Positions 63,922-64,000 of a DNA stretch of 64,000 nt are shown in pieces. The notes beneath the pieces are model-generated. The model made no database searches and was not told where the DNA came from. It saw only the letters and a program-made list of their open reading frames with translations. Each line of letters starts with the position of its first letter. The stretch's first letter is position 1. The DNA is from an uncultured Cohaesibacter sp. (GTDB lineage Bacteria; Pseudomonadota; Alphaproteobacteria; Rhizobiales; Cohaesibacteraceae), in contig NZ_OY781091.1 of assembly GCF_963676275.1 (NCBI RefSeq), positions 1,466,775 to 1,530,774 on the forward strand, read 5' to 3'. Made by a program: the position numbers and the translations under genes.

Positions 63922-64000
63922 TCTGATTTCAAACAAGAAAAGACAAACAAGGTTGTCGCCGTTTTCTTCGGCGGCAACGCAAATTGGCGGACGACTATCC

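Overview
The window looks like chromosome of a marine-type alphaproteobacterium, probably Hyphomicrobiales; a Cohaesibacter-like host is my impression from gene content and codon use, not something I could test. The catabolic half is moderately GC-rich and well packed. The first 25 kb is accessory: AT-richer, full of remnants, and with long gene-poor gaps.

Layout. (1) 0.15-7.4 kb: a peptide-export locus of the NHLM/NHLP bacteriocin type, with an HlyD adaptor, a C39-peptidase ABC exporter and a second ABC exporter. It is followed by a large Gly/Ser-rich, His-tailed protein with a textbook double-glycine leader and by a small unknown protein. A convergent FAD-linked oxidase follows. (2) 9-12.9 kb: a decayed stretch with a dispersed repeat family, a frameshifted gene, an aldo/keto reductase remnant and little else. 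(3) 12.9-19.9 kb: a translationally coupled four-gene operon: MmeI-like DNA methyltransferase, PUA-like/GIY-YIG-like protein, SF2 helicase, GIY-YIG nuclease. It looks like a defence/restriction system. It ends 177 bp before a 48-nt 3' piece of tRNA-Pro(CGG), the expected scar of an integrative element lying to its left. (4) 20.6-25.4 kb: a sugar-acid locus (enolase-superfamily dehydratase, FCD-type GntR regulator, glycosyltransferase-like protein) broken by an IS6-family remnant, which cut off a transporter binding protein just after its signal peptide. A truncated HlyC-like acyltransferase and an intact paralogue of the frameshifted gene from region 2 lie in the same gap.

(5) 26-31.5 kb: tex, then a copper-type periplasmic operon (Cys/His small protein, cytochrome c', Tat multicopper oxidase, cytochrome c). 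(6) 31.8-45.1 kb: a pentose-type catabolic cluster. A DeoR regulator and a ribose-type ABC transporter with a DUF2291 lipoprotein run left. A fucose/arabinose-isomerase-like enzyme, a two-subunit transketolase, an FGGY kinase, a cupin, an SDR and a zinc alcohol dehydrogenase run right. Isomerase plus kinase plus split transketolase resembles the transketolase route for D-apiose; this is inference. (7) 45.4-49.2 kb: a Tat-exported DUF362 protein and the larC-larE-larB set for the nickel-pincer nucleotide cofactor, with no larA in the window. (8) 49.5-58.3 kb: a Bcr/CflA efflux pump and a redox group (NAD-binding epimerase-like protein, two aldo/keto reductases, a CAD-type alcohol dehydrogenase, a RibD-like reductase, a LysR regulator, a Tat flavodoxin and a DUF4405 membrane protein). 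(9) 59.1-63.9 kb: a dihydrodipicolinate-synthase-family lyase, a 2-hydroxyacid dehydrogenase and a complete TRAP transporter in one operon.

The main points of interest are the four-gene defence operon, with its GC-poor, apparently swapped target-recognition segment beside a tRNA scar; the His-tailed double-glycine export substrate; and an exact 10-bp palindrome (ATTCATGAAT) repeated at four intergenic sites.
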